DNA of 14,259 nt. It comes from Scenedesmus sp. ARA3. Taxonomy: Eukaryota; Chlorophyta; Chlorophyceae; Sphaeropleales; Scenedesmaceae. The stretch lies in assembly GCA_004335835.1 (NCBI GenBank), contig RWJK01001727.1, positions 3,124 to 17,382 on the forward strand, read 5' to 3'. The notes beneath the pieces are model-generated. The model had not been told where the DNA came from, did no database searches, and was given only the letters and a program-made list of their open reading frames with translations. Positions 1 through 9,672 of the stretch are shown here, one piece after another. A program made the position numbers and the translations under genes. Each line of letters opens with the position of its first letter. Position 1 is the stretch's first letter.

Positions 1-167
1 TGCACCACACCCAGCGTGCAGAAGCCCGTGCCGCCGCCCACATCCACCACCTGGCAACACATAAGCAGCAGCAGCAGCAGCAGTCAATTATTTGCACCAC
101 ACCCAGCGTGCAGAAGCCCGTGCCGCCGCCCACATCCACCACCTGGCAGCAGCAGTGGATAGCCAGC

Positions 168-200
<33 letters not shown>

Positions 201-356
201 GTCAACAGTTTGCACCACGCCCAGCATGCAGAACCCCTGTACCGCCGCCCACGTCCACAACCTGGCAGCAGCAATGGATAGCCAGCACAGCAGCAGCAAA
301 TGGCAGCACACCGGTGAGCAGCAAGCAAGGCGTCCTGCGCCTGCCACGTCCACCAC
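1..356 (-). repeat. Tandem copies of the VTE3 exon 4 start separated by CTG arrays
   Basis: Read on the minus strand, the first 50 nt of exon 4 occur at 50-1 and again, identically, at 142-93 with the same CAG acceptor. A third copy at 261-211 carries a one-base insertion that shifts the frame. A fourth, ending near 356, still reads VVDVAGAGR but has lost its AG acceptor. Period is 92 then 118 nt. Between copies lie CTG runs (plus-strand CAG): 6 units at 66-83 and 10 units at 169-198. The copy at 50-1 is taken as the real exon because it is the last before the rest of the gene. The copy at 142-93 continues into a Cys-rich frame that does not resemble the family. Confidence 0.85.
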
Positions 357-1399
357 CGAGCAGCAGCAGCATACTGCACAGGAGCAGCAGCATGAAGGGA
401 GCAGCATGAGCAGGGGCGCCTCTGGTCCCAGCATGTGCATGATTCGCTCCACACTGTGCTACTTTGGCATGGCATGTGCAACAAGCTCATATAACATCCC
501 GCAAGTAGCCGCTGTTGAAAGCATATGCTGGTTCACATCGTCGCTTGTGCTGCTGCTACTGCTGCTGCGGCTGCTGCTGCCTCTTGGCCCTAACATGCAT
601 TCTCCCAGCCGCCTGCCCTGCGCCAGCCGCATTGCCCCCACTGCCCACCTTGAGGTCTGGGCTGTCCAGCTTTGCAGGCACCAGCGCATCCTCACGCATG
701 TCCTCTGTCCAGTGGCCTGTGAGGGTTCAAGCACAACACACACACACCAGAGGGCCTTGCATAAAATGCACTGACTACACTCAAGACGTGGCATGTGTGC
801 AGCGAGTGCATGTGGGCATATGGTGTGCTGCTACCATGGTGCCAAAGCAGCTGCTGAAGTTGCAGCACGGCGCTTGCCAAGCAGGCTGGTACTTTGTTGC
901 TGTAACGGCAAGTACATGCTGCGATGTGCTCAGCGCTGCTGGCTGTGGCTCCTCCCAACCACTCAAACCAACCTGGGTTCACAATGTGATCGTACACAAT
1001 GGATAGGAACCTGTAGAACCAGAATGCCTGCATAGCAACAGAATCATAGATACTGTGCTGAGCCTATCGAAGCCTGGCCCTGTTTGCATCCATGCTTAGC
1101 AACAAGGTTGTTTCACTGCATGTTGCGCAGCAGCAGTTGCAGTTGACAGCGGTGCATCTGGGCTGCACCAACCAAGCATGCAGTCCTGCAGGCACGCCCA
1201 TTGCCTGCAAGCTAATGAATAGTATACACACCTCTGCTTTGTGCTGGATCAGGCGTGGTGCTGTGCGGCCTGTGGATGTGCTGACAGCTTGCACAGCAAT
1301 CCTTGGCTTCACCGGTCCAGACACCCTAGGCACGCATGCAGGCCTGCTGATACTGCCGGAGCCAAGTGTCCGATGCCGTTGCATTGCAGCTGCTTGCAT
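1..1399 (-). CDS. VTE3: MPBQ/MSBQ methyltransferase (VTE3-like), 5' part; 3' end outside window
   Basis: Methylates the quinol ring precursors of plastoquinone and tocopherols at the chloroplast inner envelope (family knowledge). Exons on the minus strand: 1399-1232, 1027-973, 716-649 and 50-1 (partial). All introns are GT-AG and the phases close (168 nt, then 55+68=123 nt). Exon 1 encodes 56 residues rich in Arg, Ser, Ala and Val with few acids, which looks like a transit peptide, and ends in LIQHKAE. Exon 2 reads AFWFYRFLSIVYDHIVNP and exon 3 HWTEDMREDALVPAKLDSPD; both match the N-terminal part of plant VTE3 closely. Exon 4 opens with VVDVGGGTGFCTLGVV, the SAM-binding motif I. The ATG at 1399 is the first in the open frame; a second Met lies 5 codons on. 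The catalytic remainder and the C-terminal membrane anchor are outside the window. Intron 3 (51-648) holds decayed copies of the start of exon 4. A true start in a further upstream exon cannot be excluded. Confidence 0.9.
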
Positions 1400-1677
1400 G
1401 GTGCCGATACGTGTGTGATCTACGTGCTGGAGCGCGCTGAGGCAGGTGCGTGCGTCGTCGAGGGAGCTTGTGGAGCAGCAAAGAAAATCAACCGTTGCAG
1501 CGTTGGAACAAGCTAGCTTAGATATGTCTGCTTGAGGCGTCCAAGATACAGGCCAGGTTGTTCAAAACATTGTTGTTGCAACACCAGGCGTTACAAGCTC
1601 ACGGCCGCTCTGTCCCGGGGCATACGAGTTCTTTCGGCTATGTCTTGTGTAGACGTTGATTCACGGCGAGGACAAGG
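1400..1677 (-). promoter_or_regulatory. Presumed VTE3 promoter / 5' UTR
   Basis: This short gap lies between the VTE3 start codon and the likely transcript end of the upstream TFIIA gene. No convincing TATA box or other element is visible. The VTE3 frame stays open for several dozen codons upstream of the ATG but contains no further Met. A minus-strand TGTAA lies within it at 1595-1591. Assigned by position only. Confidence 0.35.
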
Positions 1678-3267
1678 TTACAAGCATGCCGCAGGGACGT
1701 GACAGACTGTTGCAGCTGTACTGCTGCAAGGCTGCAGTGTCAGCTCTGTACTGCAGTTGCTGTCTCTATGGCATGCAAGCATACTGATGAAGCTGACACT
1801 GGGTGCTGGCAGCATGACAGCCGTGCAAACAGCGTGATAAACACCGTGGTGGCACTGAACTTTCCGTTCCTGTCTAGTCCGAAGATGGGCATGGCATGTT
1901 GAAACTTTGCACGTCTCACCAACATACCAACAGCCGTAGCGACTGCTGCTCATGCTTGGACGAACTGCAAAGGCATATCATATCATTGTTGCATCACTGC
2001 AGAACATGTCCCATTCAGCAAGCTCACCAGCAAGCCCGGGGGACGCAAAGGTACCCCCACCAGTATCCGAACAACACAGCTGCACATCATGTGAAGCAGC
2101 TTGATCCGAACCCACCCGGCACAAATGCGCAAGTCTTTCAGAAGGGGCTGCAGCAGCAGCACCCAAATCACACGATCCAGAACTCTGCACACATGAGCAT
2201 GCCCATCAAGGACCTCCAACCTTTTCAGCCTGCACGCACTTCATGCTGCCTGCTGTTCCGGAGGATAACTGCGTCATTCAACCTGCACTCAAGCCTGCAA
2301 CAGATCGGCTACACAGCACCACAGAAAGTCAACTTGGGCCCGGCGCAGCAAGCATCCAGGAAGAAACCCTGCACAGCAGCGCCGCTCATGCTGCATGTGT
2401 GCGGCATCAGCCGTGTTTGCTGCACAAGGAGCACACAAGCCCGGTCTTCTCACAACCAGTGCACTTGTCTGCCGCACATGCTTCCTGCATCTGCCACAAT
2501 CAACACAGCAACCGACCAGCAACTGGCCACAATCCTGCCCGCACCTACAATACCCACAACACTCCCGCACAGCGCAATGAGCGCGCTGACGCCATGCGCG
2601 CAGTACACCACGCAACCAGCCACGATAACACACAGATCACCATACACGCCTGCAGCTGCCGACCGCGCTTGCGTGCAACCAGCCAGCTGCACAGCCTGCA
2701 CGCTGGATGCAGCCTCTCTGAATGGCACAAGGCAGCCGACTGGCCAAAGATAACAGCTGAGCTGGCTGGCTTTGCTAAGGCATGCCCCCACCCAACACAT
2801 TGCATTTCCTGCAAGGTCCAAACACGTCCAAACAGGCACGCAGCCTCACCTCAGCTGACCCCGGCAGGGCAGCGCGAGCTTGAGAGATGCAGTTTGCACT
2901 TATCAGTGCATTGCATGGGACGTTTGCGTGCATGTATCACCAGCCACCACCACATACGGGCGCATCCGCCTGCACACACAAAAAGCCAAATGCTTGTCTA
3001 CAGCCGCCATCACAGCCGCCATCACAAAATGCACGCCCACAACTGCACTACAGTGAAACCCCAGCTGCCTATATCTGGGTGCCTACGCAGTGGCTGCCCC
3101 ATGCACAGCCAGCCCGATCTGCAGGGTGCGCTGCTGTGTTGGTGCCAGCCTGCCTGCCATCCTTACTCAGGCTCAGGCTGAGGGCCACACACAGGACATG
3201 CCGTCTGCTGACTGACACAACCTTGGACGTACACACAGCTGCTACCTGGTACGCTGTGCGAAGCGCC
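1678..3267 (-). other. Gene-free CA-rich stretch; probable long 3' UTR of the TFIIA gene
   Basis: About 1.6 kb without a supportable gene. From roughly 1900 to 3260 the plus strand is rich in C and A and poor in T, so the minus strand is GT-rich. That is the composition also seen just after the BRE1 stop codon, and it fits a 3' UTR of the minus-strand TFIIA gene. No minus-strand TGTAA was found by eye between 3267 and 1683; the first is at 1682-1678. Long plus-strand frames here overlap one another in different phases and read as His/Gln/Thr/Cys-rich noise, which T-poor sequence produces. A small direct repeat (GCCGCCATCACA) lies at about 3003-3026. The UTR reading is inference. Confidence 0.4.
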
Positions 3268-5727
3268 CTAAAACGTGAGGTCTGTGCTGCCCTTGTTGAA
3301 CATGTACTCCTTGCCGTTGATAAAGAACACGCCGAAGCGCAGGTTGCAGCGCCAGCGGTTCTTTGCGCGGTGCACCTTCTCGTACAGCGCGAAGCCCACG
3401 TTCTCGATGTCTTCCTTATCGGCTTCATCCAGCGCATCGATTTCATCGTCCAGCTTTTGGATGTCTTCGTCATCCTCATCGTCATCCTCTTCAGCGTCTT
3501 CGTCGCCGGCCTCCTCCTCTGCTACTGCTGCCTCCTCCCCATCCTCTGTGGCGGCTGCAAGGGCAGGCGGGGCAGCACCCGGCAGCAGGCAGGCATGTCA
3601 GTAACACCAACGGAGGCGACAATAACAGCTGACAAGGAACAAACCAGAGGGTGCAGCAGCCAGCTTGATGCTGCTCATCCTGATGACTCCTGCGGTACAA
3701 GCAACAGCTGCCATCATCTGGCCACGCATGGCACTCTGGCGCAGGTCGCTGACACTAATGGGAAATCACCAAACAGCCTGCGATGTGCCCACACAACAGA
3801 ACCATGGGTACTGCATGACAGCAACCGCTGCCACACAGCACACGCTTGCCCGCACACCCCCACACCCAGACCCACGTACTACCCACACTCACGTACTGTC
3901 AATGTAACACCCAACAAAATAAGCACCAACAGCCCAGCCAGCCAGCCAGCCAGCCACGCACCGTCCTCCTCGTCATCAAAGCCGTCATCATCCTCTTCAT
4001 CGCCATTGCCGTCAACCTGAGGAATGCACCGCCGCCGCGCTCGCCGCTGCTGCTGCTGCTGCCCAGCACCCTGCTTGCCTGCACCAGCCGCCGCCGCTGC
4101 AGCCGCTGCCACCCTGCTTGTACTACTGCTGCCGCTGCGACCGCGAGCATCCAGCAGAGCCGCCACACGCGGCGGCATCAGCGCACGCATGCGCGCCTCG
4201 CTCACGCCTACTGCTGCTGCCACCTGCTGCACGCTGGGCGGCGCGTCGCTGCTGCCATCCGTCTGTGGGATGTAGCCGCCCTGTGGCTGCTGCGGGTGCT
4301 GCAGCGCGGGCCGCATGCCTGGCGGCACCCCAGGCTGCATGCCTGGCACCTGCATGCGAGGCATCTGCTGCGCTGCCTGCTGCATCTGCATCTGCTGCTG
4401 CTGCCGCTGCTGCTGCTGCAGTTGCTGCTGCTGTATGCCTTGCAGGCCCTGCATCAGCGGCACACCTGGCATGCCGGGTGCACCAGGCATCGACTGCATT
4501 GGCAGCCCCGTAGGCAGGCGCTGCTGCTGCTGCTGTTGCTGTTGCTGCTGCTGCCGCTGCTGTTGCTGCTGCAGGGCCTGCACAGCCTGTATGCCATGCT
4601 GCTGCGCAAGCGCCTGCACCTGGTGTGGCTGCAGGCCCTGCAGTGTCACACGGTGCTGCGGCAGGCCCTGCACTGCTGCCATTGCTGCCTGGACACCGCC
4701 AGGGATGTTCTGCAGTGCTGCTGCTGCTGCCGCTGCTGCTGCCTGCACAGGGTGCTGCTGCATGCCTTGCAGGAGCTGCTGCTGCAGGCTGCTGAGCGCA
4801 GCTTGCTGGTGCTGCTGCGCCAGGCGCTGCTGCTGTTGCTGCTGTTGCAGGTGTCCTGTTGGGTGGTGGTTGTCTACTGCTTCCTGCTTAGTGGTGGGTC
4901 CTGATCTGTCATGTGGCCGCTTGCGGGACGCTGCAGCATTGGCTTGCTCCTCCCTGCAGATTGGACACAACACAACAAGTGCATGTTACAAAACAGAACA
5001 AAGCAATGATACCAGAGTGAAGGCGAACCAGGCAGATCACTGTGCTGGGTGTGAGGAGCAGTTTGGGTGATGAGTGCATTGCTCCCTGCAGCTGCACAAG
5101 CTGGCAACAGAGAGAGTGCCATTTGAGTGTAAGCGTGGGAGCGCTTACAGCTGTGCTGGTGGCTGGCAGCTTGAGTGCAGCAGCCCAGGGAGCAGAGGCG
5201 TGGCTGTGCTACGTGTATTGCAGCCATGGCTGCGCCATGCATATGCAGGAAGAATGACTGCTGCACACGTAAGCTGCTACGGATGTGACGCGCATACCGC
5301 TGGCATCAAGCGCAACTAAACACCTGTTCAGAGACATCTGACCGCTGCTACAGGCTAGCACACAAACCGGGGACTGGCAACACAGAGTGCTGCAGGCACC
5401 GGCAGCAGCAGCACCGCCGCCTGCCTGCCCTGCTTACTTTTTGGCAGCTTCCTCCTGTGCATCGGTCTCCGAGAGGATGCCTCTTTCAGTCAGTTTGTGA
5501 GCCCAACGTTGCCGAATGGTTGTCAACACAGACCTGCATGAAGTATGTGCAGGCGGTTGGCACACACAGATGCTGCTACAGCTGTGGAACCTGTGTGAAT
5601 CTGCCAAGAAGCTAGCAGGCACTTACTCGTCCACACTTTCTTGCACAAACTCGGGCTTCATCTTGGCTACCACATCGTCTATGATATGGTAGTAAACGCG
5701 CCTCAAGTCCTGTTGCTGGTTGGCCAT
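3268..5727 (-). CDS. TOA1: Transcription factor TFIIA large subunit (alpha/beta)
   Basis: Subunit of the general factor that stabilises TBP on promoter DNA in the RNA polymerase II preinitiation complex (family knowledge). Exons: 5727-5627, 5533-5438, 4953-3962 and 3554-3268; GT-AG introns of 93, 484 and 407 nt; 1476 nt in total, giving 491 aa and TAG. Residues 1-66 form the conserved N-terminal four-helix-bundle segment (VYYHIIDDVVAKMKPEFVQE, then VLTTIRQRWAHKL). Residues about 67-375 are a low-complexity Gln/Met/Pro/Ala linker with long Gln runs. There are two IPQxDG motifs, IPQTDG near 294-299 and IPQVDG at 376-381, the second followed by an acidic tract. The C-terminal beta-barrel segment (about 442-491) includes ALYEKVHRAKNRWRCNL and INGKEYMFNK, closely matching the TFIIA family, although the tail ends in TDLTF instead of the usual acidic-aromatic end. 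Exon 3 is almost entirely the linker. The gene is divergent from BRE1. Confidence 0.93.
4400..4870 (-). repeat. CAG-rich poly-glutamine coding tracts of TFIIA linker
   Basis: On the minus strand, exon 3 of the TFIIA gene is dominated by CAG/CAA codons. They encode several Gln runs, the longest of about 11 near 4520-4550, with an Ala run near 4720. CAA interruptions are scattered through the runs, which usually slows triplet slippage. A long Gln-rich linker is typical of TFIIA large subunits, but run lengths here are likely to vary between strains. Confidence 0.8.
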
Positions 5728-6675
5728 CTTGTGCTGTTCTACTGAAACACCTCACGAACGCCTTGCTACCGGCACGGGCAGCGCCGACAACAGTGTCTTG
5801 CAGTGGGTGCTGAAGTGATCAGCGGCCGGTCGAGCTGCAGTGGCAGCCCAAGCACCGAAACTGAGAGAAGCGCGTGCTGAACCGGGTCGTGGCCCTGTGT
5901 ACTGCAGGGTCACAACAACAAGCAAGGTTCAATTGAAATGTAACGAAGCAATATATATCACCGCCATTTTGCGTCGTTGTCAATCTTGTATGACAGCCAG
6001 GTTTCACTCGGCCAGGCTGTGGGGCACGGGCATGCATTAGGCGCCTGCTTGCGTATCATCTCAGCCGGATCACTCTGTTATCTTTTTATTTGGTAACGGT
6101 GCTGAGTGCACTGTTGCAGTCTTGACACAAACAGCAATGGGGTGACTGAGCACAGCTCCTGCAACTGAGTGCACGGTGAGACACCTTCTGATGCTCCGCA
6201 GTCGGAGACAATCTTCATTTAGACTCTTCTACCATCAGAATTGCTAGACGGGCACGGTTTGCCATGACAGGCAGCAGTGGCTGCAGCAGTAGCAGCACAC
6301 ACCATGTGCCGGGCATGCACTGTGCAAGGACCACAGCTATGGAACCTGTGATAAGAGTTCATGAAGCTCTGTCGCCTACACCACTGCTTTTGCTTGCAAC
6401 AGCGCAACATCGAGTGCTGTGTAATGTAATGCCGTGCTACAGCACACGACACCTCGCGCATGGCATCAGCAGACAAGAGCTACTGTTACCTTGCGCAAGC
6501 TGCAGCAGTCAAACAGGCTGCTCTGGATCATGCTAGCTCTGTGTTTCCACCTCTGATCACTTTCATCCACACGCTGCCACTGCTGGCACTCTTGCTGCAC
6601 CTTTTTTCGTGCTGCCTCTCTCTTCTTCTCGCCCTCCACATCTTGCAGGAGCAGCAGCAGCAGGGTTGAGGCACC
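5728..6675. promoter_or_regulatory. Divergent intergenic region, TFIIA / BRE1
   Basis: About 950 nt separate the two start codons, so both promoters and 5' UTRs must lie here. An AT stretch (ATATATAT) at 5951-5958 is the only obvious TATA-like element. It is palindromic, and about 230 nt from the TFIIA start, so it cannot be assigned to one gene. A T-rich run sits near 6080-6095. A roughly 20-nt near-repeat (ACAGCTRTGGAACCTGTG) occurs at about 6333 here and about 5578 in TFIIA intron 1. No open frame here looks coding. Confidence 0.5.
6605..6648 (+). other. Possible 3' end of a 5' UTR intron of BRE1
   Basis: A strong pyrimidine-rich stretch rich in CTCTCTTCTTCT ends in CTTGCAG at 6648, 27 nt before the BRE1 ATG. 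It looks like a better acceptor than most of those inside the gene. No matching donor can be chosen from sequence alone. The protein is unaffected, because an in-frame TGA at 6667-6669 sits between this site and the ATG. Confidence 0.4.
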
Positions 6676-8346
6676 ATGGCCACAAACATCCTTGTGGAGA
6701 AGGCAAAGGAGCAGAACATCCAGATCCTGCAGTTCCAAAACCAGAAGCTGTCCGAGCAGCTCGCCAACCTCAAGCAGCAGATCAGCACGCTTGATGGCAG
6801 CGTCAGCAAGTACGAGGAAGAGCGGAAGCGCTACGCAGACACGCTGCTGTGTGTGAGCAGGATCTGGGACCAGCTCAACGCAGATGTGCGGGATCTATGC
6901 AGCAGATGCGCCACGGGCAGCAGCGAGGCGGCTGCGGCAGCAGCTTCTGCTGGCGACCCTGCTGCGGAGTCCGGCAGCAAGGACGCAGCAGCAGCAGCAG
7001 CAGCAGGTAGTGAGGACCCAGCAGCAGCAGCAGCAGCAGCAGCAGATGAGGAGCTGCAGCCAGACTGGAAGGACTTTGACCCTTACCTGCAGCGGCTGCT
7101 AGCCAGGGCTGGCGATGCAGCAGCAGCACACCAGAAAACTATCAAGCGCAACGTGCAGGACTACCAGCAGGGCTTGAGTGAGGCAGAGCAGCGCCTGCAT
7201 GCACGCTCGCGGGCCTCTCAAGCAGCGCTGACTCAGCTTCTGGAGCTCTTGCAAGCGCGCAATGCAGCAGCAGGCGATGAGCTGGCACGGCTACGAGCCC
7301 TTGCACCTGATGCAGCCTTGCAGGAAGCGAATGAGCAGCTGCAGGGGCAGGCAGTTGAGCTGCAGCAGCAGCTAGATGCGGCAGCGGCGCTGCAGCGCAG
7401 CACGCAGGCGCTGCTGAAGCAGAGTGAAGATGAGGCGTTTGAGGCAGGCGAGAACTTGAAGAGCATCCGCAACGACCTAGCAGACAAGGAGTATGCGTTG
7501 CAAGCTGCGCAGCGCAAGCTGCAGCGGCTGAAGCAGCAGCAGCAGCAGCAGCAGCAAGAAGGTGATGCAGCGACGGCAGCAGCAGCAGCAGCGTCGGCAG
7601 CAGCAGGCGGCAACGGCAGCAGCGCGGGGGTGGCTCGCCTGGCTTCGCAGCCGTCTGGTGGCGGTGTGAGTGGTGATGGTGGTGCAGGGGGCTCTGGGGG
7701 AGGCGGCGCAGTGGCTGCTGGCGAGCCTGGCAGTGCAGCAGAAGAGCTGGCAGCGCAGGTATGTCTTGGCTTTGGCTTTGGCTTTGGCTTTGAATTAAGC
7801 ACATGTGGGCTCGCTGCAGGTTAGTGCATGTCAGCAGTGGGTGTGCAACCTGCTTGTGTGGGCGTCCCCGGCAGTTGCTGCTGGCGAGGCTGGCAGTGCA
7901 GTAGAGGAGCTGGCAGCGCAGGTATGACTTGGGTTTGACACAACGTAGGTGCGTGTGTCAAGGCAAAGGAGGTGCATGTATTGCGACTGCTTGCATGCAA
8001 GGTGTGCGCAATGGATGGTGTCCTGCACGTGGGCGAGCCTGGCAGTGCAGCAGCAGCGCTGCCGGAGCAAGCGAGGGCTGTGCGCACTGCAGTGAGTGTG
8101 CAGCTTTACTCACAGGGTTGAAGCCGGCATTGTGGCCGCTGGCCGCGCTGCTGCACTGTGCAAGCATGTCAAGCCAGCAGCCAAATGGGTTGCCCAAAAG
8201 TGTGCTGGTTTACGCAAGGAGCCTTTTGTGTGGTGCTGTGGCAGGGCACCTGCTGCAGAGGCAGGGGTGCTGCCATGTGACTGACGGCTGCACCTGTGCT
8301 GCTGCTTGCGGCCTGCTGCCGCTGCTGCATGCTGCGTGCTGCCGCC

Positions 8347-8377
<31 letters not shown>

Positions 8378-9250
8378 CTGCTGCATGTACTTCAGGTGCA
8401 TGGCGTGCAGGAGCTGCTGGAGGGTCGCTGCTGTGTAGCTGAACTGCTGTACCTGACGGCGTGCTGCTGCCGCTGCTGCTGTGTTTCTGTCTGCAGGTAC
8501 GTGACCTGCAGGAGCTGCTGGAGCAGCGCACCTCAGAGAAAGAGGCCGAGGTGGACGCACACAGCAAGACACAGCAGTGAGTCCTGCCTTGCATTGCCGT
8601 GCTGTGGAGCCCTTCTTGATTAGAAAGCTAAGTTGAGCTTGTCATTAGACTCTCCTCTGCGCTTGTGCTGCCTGCAGATATCGACGCACCGATACAGAAC
8701 GAACTGCTTTTTCTGCAGCACAATCACTCAGCCAATTCATGATCACAGTCCATTCATACAAGTACAGACACGCTGCCGTCTCTGCTGCTGTCTCTGCTGC
8801 TGTCTCTGCTGCCTGGCCGCCCTGCAGGGAGCTTGCGGAGGTCAAGGCCCGCACTGGGGACGAGTCCTGGGTGCAGCAGCAGTCCGCGCTGTACGCGCTG
8901 GCGCAGCGGCAGCTGGCTGAGTCAGCCGGCCAGTTGGAGGCGCGGCAGAAGCAGCTGGCAGGGCTGCAGCACGAGCGGGATGAACTGATGCGGCACTTTG
9001 AGGCCAAGCAGCTCAAGGAGGAGGTGTGTTAGTAACACGTCTGATTTTGCTACAAATAACAGCTGGAGCATAACAACAGACTGATATGCCGGACAGCTGC
9101 ATGAAGCAAGTGCTGCTAAAGGGAGCTATGGCAGCCGGCTGCAGCGCTTGGACTCACTGGCGGCATTTCTTGCTGGCACATGGAGTTGTCATGGGTTCAA
9201 ACCCCATTCAATCATCATCGTCATGACACCCGCCTGGCTGCTGCCGCCGC

Positions 9251-9297
<47 letters not shown>

Positions 9298-9629
9298 GTC
9301 CCAGGTTGAGAAGGTACTGCGCAGCAAGGTGCTGCACCTGCAGCAGCAGGTAGACGAGCTCAACGCCAAGCAGGTGGAGCTGCTGTCGCAGAAGCAGGCG
9401 CTGCAGGTGAGCCTGCCACGTCAGCATGCTGCTGCTGATGCTGCTGGCACGCAGCCCCTCCACGCACACTATTGATACCTGCCCATGCGTGATGCTGCAA
9501 CGCACAATCACGGAGTTGCGCCACCTCACAGGCACACACTGATCACCATGAGACTACACGCTATGGCTGCCTTTCCCGTTGCCTGGCTGCCTGCACTGAA
9601 TTGTGCTGCCTGTGCTGTGTCCTCATCTC

Positions 9630-9672
<43 letters not shown>

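Noticed and set aside
1..360. CRISPR-like array of repeats and spacers
   Set aside because: Repeat units correspond to a methyltransferase exon edge, decay progressively, and are spaced by CAG triplets, not unique spacers. The host is a eukaryote.
1896..3181. Two long plus-strand open frames (285 and 312 codons)
   Set aside because: They overlap in different phases and read as His/Gln/Thr/Cys-rich low-complexity sequence with no motif. The T-poor plus strand explains the lack of stops.
2887..5070. Long plus-strand frames opposite the TFIIA gene, rich in Leu, Cys and Ala
   Set aside because: They are antisense readings of CAG/CAA glutamine codons. The minus-strand model has matching phases and TFIIA family motifs.
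7142..7804. Minus-strand frames of about 190-220 codons
   Set aside because: Antisense to BRE1 exon 1; GC- and triplet-rich composition removes stops. No conserved motif.
7871..7921. Second copy of the exon 1 end as a real BRE1 exon
   Set aside because: It has an in-frame TAG in the BRE1 phase.
9128..9207. Intact tRNA gene
   Set aside because: Only the T-arm folds properly. There is no acceptor stem partner for the 3' sequence and no sound anticodon arm.
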